Below are positions 1 to 5,214 of a stretch of DNA of 5,214 nucleotides, piece by piece (within the stretch, counting starts at the first letter, position 1; every line of letters starts with the position of its first letter). Where the stretch lies: assembly GCA_007124075.1 (NCBI GenBank), contig SLFV01000452.1, forward strand, positions 1 through 5,214, written 5' to 3'. The notes below the pieces were generated by a model. The model did no database searches and had not been told where the DNA came from. It was given only the letters and a program-made list of their open reading frames with translations. The stretch comes from Roseimaritima sp. (GTDB lineage: Bacteria; Planctomycetota; Planctomycetia; Pirellulales; Pirellulaceae). Made by a program: the position numbers and the translations under genes.

Positions 1-155
1 CATCGCGGCATATCAAGGCGACCAAGTGCGCCTTATCACTACTGGGGATTTGTAGCGATTTACCGTCCGATCCTTTTCGTCCTTTTCTGGCACCGCAACG
101 AGCCCAAGTAGCGAAGATCTTGCGGGGACTAATCGGCGAGCCATTGGCATCCTAG
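1..155 (+). CDS. DapA/NanA-family aldolase/lyase, C-terminal fragment
   Basis: This is the last 50 codons of a gene entering from the left; the frame starts at base 3 and ends at TAG 153-155. The translation begins SRHIKATKCALSLLGI and continues through a DPFRPFLAP stretch into a final helix, AQVAKILRGLIGE. This is the usual end of the dihydrodipicolinate synthase / N-acetylneuraminate lyase superfamily: a helix with 'K-ALSLLG', then a short turn with a conserved R-P before the last helix. Members are class I (Schiff-base) TIM-barrel aldolases that cleave or form 2-keto acids in the cytoplasm. The catalytic lysine and the substrate-specific residues lie outside the window, so the reaction cannot be assigned. 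The symporter that follows after 34 bases on the same strand suggests a catabolic lyase (sialic-acid or keto-sugar-acid type) rather than lysine biosynthesis; that is inference. Two other frames are also open for a short distance here, but only this one gives a family-like ending. Confidence 0.7.
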   Translation, partial: SRHIKATKCALSLLGICSDLPSDPFRPFLAPQRAQVAKILRGLIGEPLAS

Positions 156-175
156 CGATTGGCGGTTCGCACTCC

Positions 176-179
176 GGAG
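176..179 (+). promoter_or_regulatory. Ribosome binding site of the symporter gene
   Basis: GGAG lies 10 bases before the ATG at 190 and supports that start. The 34-base gap after the upstream lyase stop leaves little room for a separate promoter, so the two genes are probably co-transcribed. Confidence 0.6.
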
Positions 180-189
180 ATCCAGCAGC

Positions 190-1797
190 ATGCAGGCACG
201 TTTTGAGACATTGGACTGGATCGTGTTGGTCATCTACTTCCTGGGCGTGGTTTGGCTGGGGCTACTTTTTGGCAGACGCAACCAATCGAGCGAGCAATTC
301 ACTTCCGGCGGTCGATCATTACCGGGCTGGCTGTGCGGTTTGTCAATCTTTGCGACTTTCCTAAGTAGCATTAGCTACCTAGCTTTGCCTGGCAAATCGT
401 TTGCCGACAACTGGAACGCCTTCGTGTTTTCGTTGGCGATTCCTCCGGCGGCAATGATTGCGGTTCGCTATTTCTTGCCGCTGTATCGCGAGGCGGGAGA
501 AGTGTCCGCCTACGCGTTGTTGGAACGCAGATTTGGGTTGTGGGCCCGCATGTATGCCAGCAGCTTTTATCTGCTATTTCAGATTGCTCGGGTAGGCGTG
601 GTGATGTACCTGATGGCATTGCCGATGGCCGTTATTTTTGGTTGGGACATCCGCGTGGTGATTGTCATCACCGGATTGATCGTGACCAGCTACGCCTTTG
701 TAGGGGGGATCCTGGCGGTGATTTGGGCCGATGCCATTCAGGCCGTAGTACTGATGGCGGGGGCAGTCATCGCACTGGCCGTTTTGTTGACAGGGATGCC
801 GCAAGGACCCGGGCAGGTTTTTGAGATTGCGTCCAACGACAATAAGTTTTCACTGGGGAGCTGGGACCTACGCCTGGTGGGGACGCAGACCGTCTGGCTG
901 GTGCTGTTATACGGGTTGTTTGAGAATCTGAAGAATTTTGGTATCGACCAGAGTTATATCCAGCGTTACATCGCTGCCAAAAGCGAACACGATGCGACTG
1001 TGAGCTTGTGGTTGAGTGCCGGATTGTACATTCCCGTCAGCGCGGTTTTCTTTTTCATCGGCACCGGGTTGTATGCTTGGCATCAGGCCTACCCGGAAGA
1101 CGACCAAGCTGTTCGTAGGGTTGTCGCGGAGCAACGTTTGCGGACCGCCTCGGGCACCAAGCCCGCAGCATCATCCCAAGTTGCAACGCCCTGGACCCCG
1201 TCAGGCTGGCAGGAGGAGGCCGACAACCTAAAACCGTATGAGATTGGAGATCGAGTTTTCCCCCATTTCATCGCGGCACGGCTGCCTGCGGGGGTCTCCG
1301 GGTTGCTGATCGCCGCGATTTTTGCGGCTGCGATGAGCACCGTTTCTACATCTTTGAATTCATCGGCCACGTTGATAATGAGTGATTTTTATCAACGGTT
1401 GACCTCCCCAGATGCTAGCGATGCGGCTCGCCTCTGGGTGCTCCGCCTGGCAACGATTGCCTGGGGATCCATGGGGACGACGTTAGCCCTTGCTCTGGTT
1501 TATTGGTCAGAGAGCGCGCTGGATATTTGGTGGACCTTATCAGGCATTTTAGGAACGGGAATTATCTCCCTCTTCCTGTTGGGGATCATGTCGCCGCAGA
1601 CCGGAAATGCAGCCGCGATCACCGCAGTTTTGCTCGGCACATGTTTTCTCGTTTGGATGGTCACGTCCAACGCGGGGATGTGGCCACAGGACCGGCTCAT
1701 CCCTGCCAGCCCATTCCATCAGAATTGGTCCATCGTTCTCGGGCCCATCCTAGTGATCATCGCCGGAAAAACATTGGCCCGGAAACGAAACAGGTAA
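190..1797 (+). CDS. Sodium:solute symporter (SSS/SLC5 family), SiaT-like
   Basis: This is a complete 535-residue inner-membrane secondary transporter that should couple Na+ entry to solute uptake. Hydropathy by eye gives about 13 membrane helices, as expected for the SSS fold. By recalled alignment to Proteus mirabilis SiaT, the GGRSLPGW motif (40-47) and the ATFLSSIS stretch (55-62) match the first core helix. R134 matches the arginine that binds the sialate carboxylate, D181 (IWADAIQ) matches a Na3-site acid, and S383, S386 and T387 match the Na2/Na3 hydroxyls. Other pocket positions differ: F57 for Thr, S62 for Thr and S81 for Gln. The substrate is therefore probably a carboxylate but not necessarily Neu5Ac. 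A hydrophilic stretch at about 303-352 is some 35-40 residues longer than in SiaT. The upstream DapA/NanA-type lyase supports a sugar-acid or keto-acid uptake role. Family assignment is firm; substrate is not. Confidence 0.93.
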   Translation: MQARFETLDWIVLVIYFLGVVWLGLLFGRRNQSSEQFTSGGRSLPGWLCGLSIFATFLSSISYLALPGKSFADNWNAFVFSLAIPPAAMIAVRYFLPLYREAGEVSAYALLERRFGLWARMYASSFYLLFQIARVGVVMYLMALPMAVIFGWDIRVVIVITGLIVTSYAFVGGILAVIWADAIQAVVLMAGAVIALAVLLTGMPQGPGQVFEIASNDNKFSLGSWDLRLVGTQTVWLVLLYGLFENLKNFGIDQSYIQRYIAAKSEHDATVSLWLSAGLYIPVSAVFFFIGTGLYAWHQAYPEDDQAVRRVVAEQRLRTASGTKPAASSQVATPWTPSGWQEEADNLKPYEIGDRVFPHFIAARLPAGVSGLLIAAIFAAAMSTVSTSLNSSATLIMSDFYQRLTSPDASDAARLWVLRLATIAWGSMGTTLALALVYWSESALDIWWTLSGILGTGIISLFLLGIMSPQTGNAAAITAVLLGTCFLVWMVTSNAGMWPQDRLIPASPFHQNWSIVLGPILVIIAGKTLARKRNR

Positions 1798-1805
1798 CGC
1801 CTCCA

Positions 1806-2015
1806 CTACGCGGCTTGAATTTCAACGTTCAATGCCTCGGCCAAACGCTCGAAACGACGCTCAGCCTCCCGCCTTCGGCGCATACGTTCTTCAATGTTCC
1901 AGCTCGATCGTATTGCCCACACACGGTTGGCAATCTCGCGATCCGATACGAAAGAACCACTGCGGCCGTGAGGCTCACGAACCGTTTCCGGCTGAGAAAA
2001 TGCAATTGTAGACAT
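1806..2015 (-). CDS. Small Arg/Glu-rich protein of unknown function (69 aa)
   Basis: I do not recognise this protein. The frame stays open 21 codons further upstream (an ATG at 2078), but the start at 2015 is preferred because a near-perfect AGGAGGA lies 9 bases before it. From there the protein has 69 residues. The N-terminal 25 residues (MSTIAFSQPETVREP...) look disordered. Residues 26-39 (REIANRVWAIRSSW) look helical. Residues 41-62 form a highly charged helix rich in Arg and Glu (EERMRRRREAERRFERLAEA) with heptad-like hydrophobics, so a coiled coil or a nucleic-acid-binding helix is possible. There is no signal peptide or membrane segment, so it should be cytoplasmic. It converges on the symporter gene, with 8 bases between the two stops. 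The strong ribosome site suggests it is well translated. Antisense coincidence cannot be ruled out without homologs. Confidence 0.65.
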   Translation of the reverse strand: MSTIAFSQPETVREPHGRSGSFVSDREIANRVWAIRSSWNIEERMRRRREAERRFERLAEALNVEIQAA

Positions 2016-2024
2016 CTTTCTAAA

Positions 2025-2031
2025 TCCTCCT
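2025..2031 (-). promoter_or_regulatory. Strong ribosome binding site deciding the 69-aa gene start
   Basis: On the minus strand this reads AGGAGGA, 9 bases before ATG 2015. It is the strongest Shine-Dalgarno sequence I noticed in the window and is the reason for choosing 2015 over the upstream in-frame ATG at 2078. Confidence 0.75.
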
Positions 2032-2095
2032 GTGACAAAACCGAACACACGTTTAACGCCCACCCAGAACCGGGACAATCTTACGTATGAAAGAA

Positions 2096-2121
2096 CCCAC
2101 CTGAAACCGATTGCAGGTTGG
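2096..2121. repeat. Imperfect inverted repeat (8-bp arms, 10-base loop)
   Basis: The arms CCCACCTG (2096-2103) and CAGGTTGG (2114-2121) pair at 7 of 8 positions around a 10-base loop. On the minus strand the hairpin lies about 80 bases upstream of the 69-aa gene start and is followed by a pyrimidine-rich TTCTTTC. It could be a leader hairpin, an operator or a weak terminator for the 132-aa transcript. Chance is also possible for arms this short. Confidence 0.3.
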
Positions 2122-2253
2122 ACGCTCTTTAACGACTTTAAGGAACAGCAACAAATGCGCCAAACATACGAAAACCAAAAGATTACCGGAGAAATTCCCA
2201 GGGATTTGGCGGAATGTTATGCAAATATCAGCAAAAAGCCTTGTTTTTCGCCA

Positions 2254-2652
2254 CTAGCACTCGCCATGGTTGTCGGGGATCGAAGTTGCTTGTTCGAAAT
2301 TCGGCCAAAGTGCATCTCGAAACGTTTGAAAATCTTGCAAACCTCCCGAGGGCAGCCGAGTGATTTGCAACAGGGACGGGTCCGGTTCTAATGCCAGCAG
2401 CAATTGGTTCAATGGTTGCCAGGGTGTCTTTCCTTGGACATGGACGTATTGCAAGCGTTTTCCGTTGTCGTACATCATGCCGCTGATACGCCACCCCTGC
2501 TGGCCGTCGATCGCCCAGACAAAAAAACCATCGGGTTCCAAGTCCAGACGGGATAATTGGGCAATGCGTTCGGCAGCCACTTCGAATGAAGTTAAACTGC
2601 GACCTCCCGGGATTGCTGAAACATGAATCTCAAAACTTGCTGCCTTCACCAT
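2254..2652 (-). CDS. Hypothetical protein (132 aa)
   Basis: I do not recognise a family. The product is a small soluble protein without a signal peptide or membrane segment. Residues 5-12 look like a beta strand, and residues 22-35 (SFEVAAERIAQLSRL) look like an amphipathic helix. Residues 42-72 alternate as strands around aromatic residues (GFFVWAID, GWRISGMMYDNG, LQYVHVQG), and a helix at 79-88 (QPLNQLLLAL) precedes an acidic, Pro-containing C-terminus. The overall look is a compact alpha/beta domain, possibly a planctomycete-restricted conserved protein; that is an impression. The ATG at 2652 has only a weak AAGG close upstream. The gene diverges from nth with just 10 bases between start codons, so each promoter must lie inside or very close to the other gene's coding sequence. 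The overlapping frames on both strands look less protein-like. Confidence 0.65.
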   Translation of the reverse strand: MVKAASFEIHVSAIPGGRSLTSFEVAAERIAQLSRLDLEPDGFFVWAIDGQQGWRISGMMYDNGKRLQYVHVQGKTPWQPLNQLLLALEPDPSLLQITRLPSGGLQDFQTFRDALWPNFEQATSIPDNHGEC

Positions 2653-2657
2653 TTACC

Positions 2658-2669
2658 TTTTCATGAAAA
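2658..2669. repeat. 12-bp perfect palindrome over the nth start codon
   Basis: TTTTCATGAAAA is a perfect palindrome centred on the CATG that contains the nth ATG (2663-2665). It sits in the 10-base gap between the two divergent start codons, so a protein bound there could affect both genes. Its A/T-rich composition makes chance occurrence plausible. Confidence 0.4.
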
Positions 2670-3316
2670 AATCTGAACGTGCAATATTAATTCAACAGCG
2701 ACTCGGAGAACTGTACCCCGATCCACCGATTCCATTAGATCATACCGATCCGTTCACCCTATTGGTGGCGGTTCTATTGAGCGCCCAGTGCACCGACAAG
2801 AAAGTCAACGAGGTGACCCCCCGGTTGTTTCGCGTCGCTGGCACACCGCAACGGATGATGGAATTGGAAACAAATGCTATTCTGAAGATCATTCAACCGC
2901 TGGGATTGGCTCCGCAAAAAGCAAAGGCGCTTTCCGGCCTGTCACGGCGACTGGTGCAGCAGTATGGTGGCAACGTCCCGCAGACGTTTGCGGATCTGGA
3001 AAGCCTGCCAGGCGTGGGACACAAAACGGCCAGCGTCGTCATGGCACAGGCGTTTGGCCATCCAGCATTTCCGGTCGATACTCACATTCATCGCTTGGCC
3101 CAACGCTGGAAACTGTCCGATGGCATCAACGTGGCTCAAACCGAAGCCGATTTGAAACAGCTTTTTCCGCAGTCGGCATGGAACGTGTTGCACCTGCAAA
3201 TCATATTTTACGGCCGCCAGTTTTGTACCGCGCGCGGTTGCGACGGTACAAAATGTCCATTGTGCCGTGAGCTGTTTCCACGGCGTCGCAAGGCCATTCT
3301 GCATCGCAAAGCTTAG
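2663..3316 (+). CDS. nth: Endonuclease III (DNA glycosylase/AP lyase)
   Basis: This 217-residue protein matches E. coli Nth (211 aa) along its length. The family removes oxidised pyrimidines from DNA and nicks the resulting abasic site in base excision repair. The LLSAQCTD motif is at 38-45. The helix-hairpin-helix LPGVGHKTASVV spans 115-126 and carries the catalytic lysine K121. VDTHIHR (138-144) carries the catalytic aspartate D139. The C-terminal cysteines are C188, C193, C198 and C201. E. coli uses C-X6-C-X2-C-X5-C to hold a [4Fe-4S] cluster; here the spacing is X4-X4-X2, and no cysteine follows C201. The start at 2663 lines up with the E. coli N-terminus (MKKSERAIL against MNKAKRLEIL), although no clear Shine-Dalgarno precedes it, so the mRNA may be leaderless or weakly initiated. 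The gene diverges from the 132-aa gene and is followed after 11 bases by the permease gene. Confidence 0.95.
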   Translation: MKKSERAILIQQRLGELYPDPPIPLDHTDPFTLLVAVLLSAQCTDKKVNEVTPRLFRVAGTPQRMMELETNAILKIIQPLGLAPQKAKALSGLSRRLVQQYGGNVPQTFADLESLPGVGHKTASVVMAQAFGHPAFPVDTHIHRLAQRWKLSDGINVAQTEADLKQLFPQSAWNVLHLQIIFYGRQFCTARGCDGTKCPLCRELFPRRRKAILHRKA

Positions 3317-3318
3317 GA
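3315..3318 (+). promoter_or_regulatory. Probable ribosome binding site of the permease gene
   Basis: AGGA overlaps the last two bases of the nth stop codon (TAG at 3314-3316) and lies 9 bases before the GTG at 3328. It supports that GTG as the start and suggests co-transcription with nth. Confidence 0.5.
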
Positions 3319-3327
3319 AATTTTACC

Positions 3328-5214
3328 GTGAGCCAACTTGCAATAACTGTCCCGCGTCTTGCTCGCCGGTCTTTGCGTCATCACTGGAGGATTGCGGTTG
3401 CCATCGCCGGCGGGGTCGCGGTCGCTACCGCAGTTATCACGGGAGCCCTACTGGTGGGTGATTCGATGCGCGGTAGCCTCCGCGATTTAACCTTGCAGCG
3501 TTTAGGCCAAGTTGGGTTTGCGGTGATTCCGGGCGGTTTTTTTGATCCGCAGACGGTCCTACCCGCAGGCTCCGAACGGGACGCGGTCGCAGTGATTTAT
3601 TTTTCGCGAGGGGTACTGGAAACGGCTCCTGACCCGGCGGCCCCCACAGACAGTCGTTCGGCGGCGGTTCGCCGTGCGGGGGCGGTGCAGATCATCGCCT
3701 GTGACCCCGATTTTTGGCAGTTTGACAATCGGCAAATCAAGCCCGTAGCGATGCCTGACGGTCAAGGCGTGGTTTTGAACAGCGCGGCCGCCGCCGAACT
3801 GGGGGTCCAGGTGGGCGAGCGGGTCACGGTTCGCTTTCCCAAGGAACAGGCGGTCCCGGCTGACAGTCCGCTGGGGCGCAACGAGGCCGAATCGGAGGGT
3901 TTGCCAAGGATGAAAGTGGTGGACATTGTTCCCTCGAAAGGACTTGGGCGTTTTTCCCTGCATCCCAGTCAAGCCGAACCCTTGAACGTTTACCTTTCCC
4001 GATCGCTGGTCGGCGACCTGTTGGTTCGTCCAGAGCAGGCCAACATGCTGTTGATCCGTGATGAAACCGCAACGACCGGGCTGCGGCAAACCGAACGGGA
4101 CTCCGCGGAGATCGAAGCAAAGCTACGACCAAAGATCACGGATTTTGGTTTGCAATTGACGCACGTGCAGCGGACCTTCGACGGGCAACCGATCATCGAT
4201 TATTTTTCGCTGTCCAGCGACCGCCTGATGATCAGCGACGAAGTCCGCGATGCGGTGACCCAGGAACTGGGCGAGGATCGTGTGCAGCCGGTGATGACCT
4301 ATTTGGCTAATAAAATCGTTAACCCGAAAGACGACGGGAAAGAGCTGCTGGTCCCTTACAGCACGTTGACCGCGATCGATTCGAATCCCAGTTTGCCACT
4401 GCGTTACACCTTACCAGCCCACCCCGAGGACGTTTTGAAGCGTACCGCTGAAACAAACGACAACGAATCGTTGGTCCCTCTGGTTTTAAATGACTGGGCA
4501 GCGGAGCGTTTGGATGCGGCTGTTGGTGATCGGTTGTTGGTCACGTACTTCGAACCCGAATCGAGTGACGGACGCGAGGTCGAGCGTCAATTTTCGGCGG
4601 TCTTGACCGACATCGTGCCGATCACCAAACCGCAGCAACCGTACCGTCGCAATCGTCCTGCAGTTTTCGACCAGGCTCCCACGATTTACAACGATCCCGA
4701 TTTGACCCCCACGGTTCCCGGCGTTACCGATCAGGAATCGATTTCCGACTGGGACCTGCCGTTCCAATTGGAACGCAGCTTGATTACCAGCGAGGACGAC
4801 GTTTACTGGAATGAACATCGTTTGACCCCCAAAGCGTTTATTCCCAGAGACGATGGACGACGATTGTTTGGTAGTCGATTTGGTGATACGACCAGTTTGC
4901 GAATCGACCCACAGGAGGGCCAGTCGTTTGAGGAATTACAGGGGGAACTGGAGGGGATTTTACGATCGGTGCAATCTCAGCTCGGTTTCAATGTGCTGCC
5001 GCTGCGAGCCCAGCAGTTGGCTGCTTCGTCGGGGACGACTCCTTTTGACGTGTTGTTTTTAATGCTTAGCACCTTCGTGATTTTTGCCGCGTTGTTGCTG
5101 ATCGCCTTACTGTTGCGTTTGGGGCTGCTGGCCCGTGCCAAAGAACTGGGAACCTTGCTAGCTACCGGATGGGAGCCCGCCACTGCGACACATCTGATTA
5201 CACGCGAGGCAATG
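3328..5214 (+). CDS. FtsX-like ABC transporter permease, 3' truncated by the window
   Basis: This frame is open for 629 codons from a GTG start to the window edge with no stop. The first in-frame ATG is codon 47, inside a conserved stretch, so the GTG is the better start. Residues 10-20 are basic (RLARRSLRHHW). Residues 21-44 form a membrane helix ending in TGALLVGDSMRGSLRDLTLQRLG, typical of large planctomycete FtsX-like permeases. Residues of about 45-573 are a mainly hydrophilic, MacB-type periplasmic domain with two similar segments (149-170 and 386-407). Residues 575-597 form the second membrane helix, followed by AKELGTLLATGW (604-615) and E627, the signature of the FtsX permease domain. 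Homologs usually work with a separate LolD/MacB-type ATPase, in lipoprotein or envelope-substrate handling or in mechanical signalling across the envelope. No ATPase is visible, so the substrate is unknown. More membrane helices should follow to the right. Confidence 0.88.
   Translation, partial: MSQLAITVPRLARRSLRHHWRIAVAIAGGVAVATAVITGALLVGDSMRGSLRDLTLQRLGQVGFAVIPGGFFDPQTVLPAGSERDAVAVIYFSRGVLETAPDPAAPTDSRSAAVRRAGAVQIIACDPDFWQFDNRQIKPVAMPDGQGVVLNSAAAAELGVQVGERVTVRFPKEQAVPADSPLGRNEAESEGLPRMKVVDIVPSKGLGRFSLHPSQAEPLNVYLSRSLVGDLLVRPEQANMLLIRDETATTGLRQTERDSAEIEAKLRPKITDFGLQLTHVQRTFDGQPIIDYFSLSSDRLMISDEVRDAVTQELGEDRVQPVMTYLANKIVNPKDDGKELLVPYSTLTAIDSNPSLPLRYTLPAHPEDVLKRTAETNDNESLVPLVLNDWAAERLDAAVGDRLLVTYFEPESSDGREVERQFSAVLTDIVPITKPQQPYRRNRPAVFDQAPTIYNDPDLTPTVPGVTDQESISDWDLPFQLERSLITSEDDVYWNEHRLTPKAFIPRDDGRRLFGSRFGDTTSLRIDPQEGQSFEELQGELEGILRSVQSQLGFNVLPLRAQQLAASSGTTPFDVLFLMLSTFVIFAALLLIALLLRLGLLARAKELGTLLATGWEPATATHLITREAM

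Larger units (their letters stand above)
2016..2253. other. Intergenic leader region between the two minus-strand small genes
   Basis: These 238 bases are visibly more AT-rich than the flanking genes. They should contain the promoter and 5' leader of the 69-aa gene and the 3' end of the 132-aa transcript. I see no convincing -35/-10 pair and no strong intrinsic terminator. Notable elements are the ribosome site at 2025-2031, an imperfect inverted repeat at 2096-2121 and a weak A/T-rich hairpin at 2231-2251 just beyond the 132-aa stop. A + strand reading frame crosses the region but has no ribosome site and does not look like a protein. Confidence 0.5.

Noticed and set aside
2..55. An alternative open frame ending at 53-55 (IAAYQGDQVRL...) as the end of the upstream gene
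   Set aside because: It is short and unrecognised, while the overlapping frame ending at 155 gives a clear DapA/NanA-type C-terminus.
1740..1781. CGGGCC/GGCCCG inverted repeat near the symporter end as a terminator
   Set aside because: The loop is about 30 bases, there is no T-run, and it lies inside the coding region.
2016..2078. The longer 90-residue version of the minus-strand small gene
   Set aside because: The extra 21 codons would place AGGAGGA inside the gene; the ATG at 2015 with ideal spacing is the better start.
1503..2090. A + strand 195-codon frame overlapping the symporter end and the 69-aa gene
   Set aside because: It overlaps the symporter in another frame, lacks a ribosome site, and the translation shows no domain or plausible composition.
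2231..2251. A/T-rich hairpin just past the 132-aa gene stop as an intrinsic terminator
   Set aside because: The stem is mostly A-T with a bulge and there is no clear T-run after it on the minus strand, so it is too weak to call.
2032..2391. A + strand 119-codon frame across the intergenic gap and into the 132-aa gene
   Set aside because: It has no ribosome site and an unremarkable composition, and it overlaps the minus-strand 132-aa gene, which looks more protein-like.
3559..4089. A long minus-strand frame (176 codons) inside the permease gene
   Set aside because: It is antisense to a strongly family-like + strand protein, is rich in Arg/Gly/Pro/His as expected for a shadow frame, and shows no family features.

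Overview
The window looks like ordinary chromosomal DNA from a planctomycete, most likely near Rhodopirellula/Pirellulaceae. This rests on the long FtsX-like permease whose N-terminus has the 'TGALLVGDS-RGSLRDLTLQRLG' style I associate with planctomycetes, on two small proteins with no recognisable family, on sparse -35/-10 signals and on moderately GC-rich coding DNA. The assignment comes from recalled family resemblance, not from a search. I see no rRNA, tRNA, CRISPR array, insertion sequence or phage gene.

Left part (1-1797, + strand). The first 155 bases are the last 50 codons of a DapA/NanA-family (dihydrodipicolinate synthase / N-acetylneuraminate lyase) aldolase or lyase. After 34 bases comes a complete 535-residue sodium:solute symporter (SSS family), preceded by a well-spaced GGAG. 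The symporter resembles the sialic-acid transporter SiaT, including the arginine that binds the substrate carboxylate. Together they look like an uptake-plus-cleavage pair for a carboxylated sugar, a keto-sugar acid or a related compound.

Middle part (1806-2652, - strand). Two small genes of unknown function face the symporter. A 69-residue Arg/Glu-rich protein, whose strong AGGAGGA fixes its start, ends 8 bases from the symporter stop. Upstream of it, across a 238-base AT-richer gap, lies a 132-residue hypothetical protein.

Right part (2663-5214, + strand). The DNA-repair enzyme endonuclease III (nth) starts only 10 bases from the divergent 132-residue gene. A 12-bp perfect palindrome overlaps the nth start codon. 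Eleven bases after nth, a GTG codon opens a large FtsX-type ABC transporter permease that runs off the window end. It has one N-terminal membrane helix, a periplasmic domain of about 530 residues containing an apparent internal repeat, and the start of the FtsX membrane domain. Its ATPase partner is not in the window.

The points most worth checking are the non-canonical cysteine spacing at the Nth C-terminus, the changed substrate pocket and the loop insertion in the symporter, and the uncharacterised 69-residue protein. I did not find convincing evidence of a new multi-gene system.
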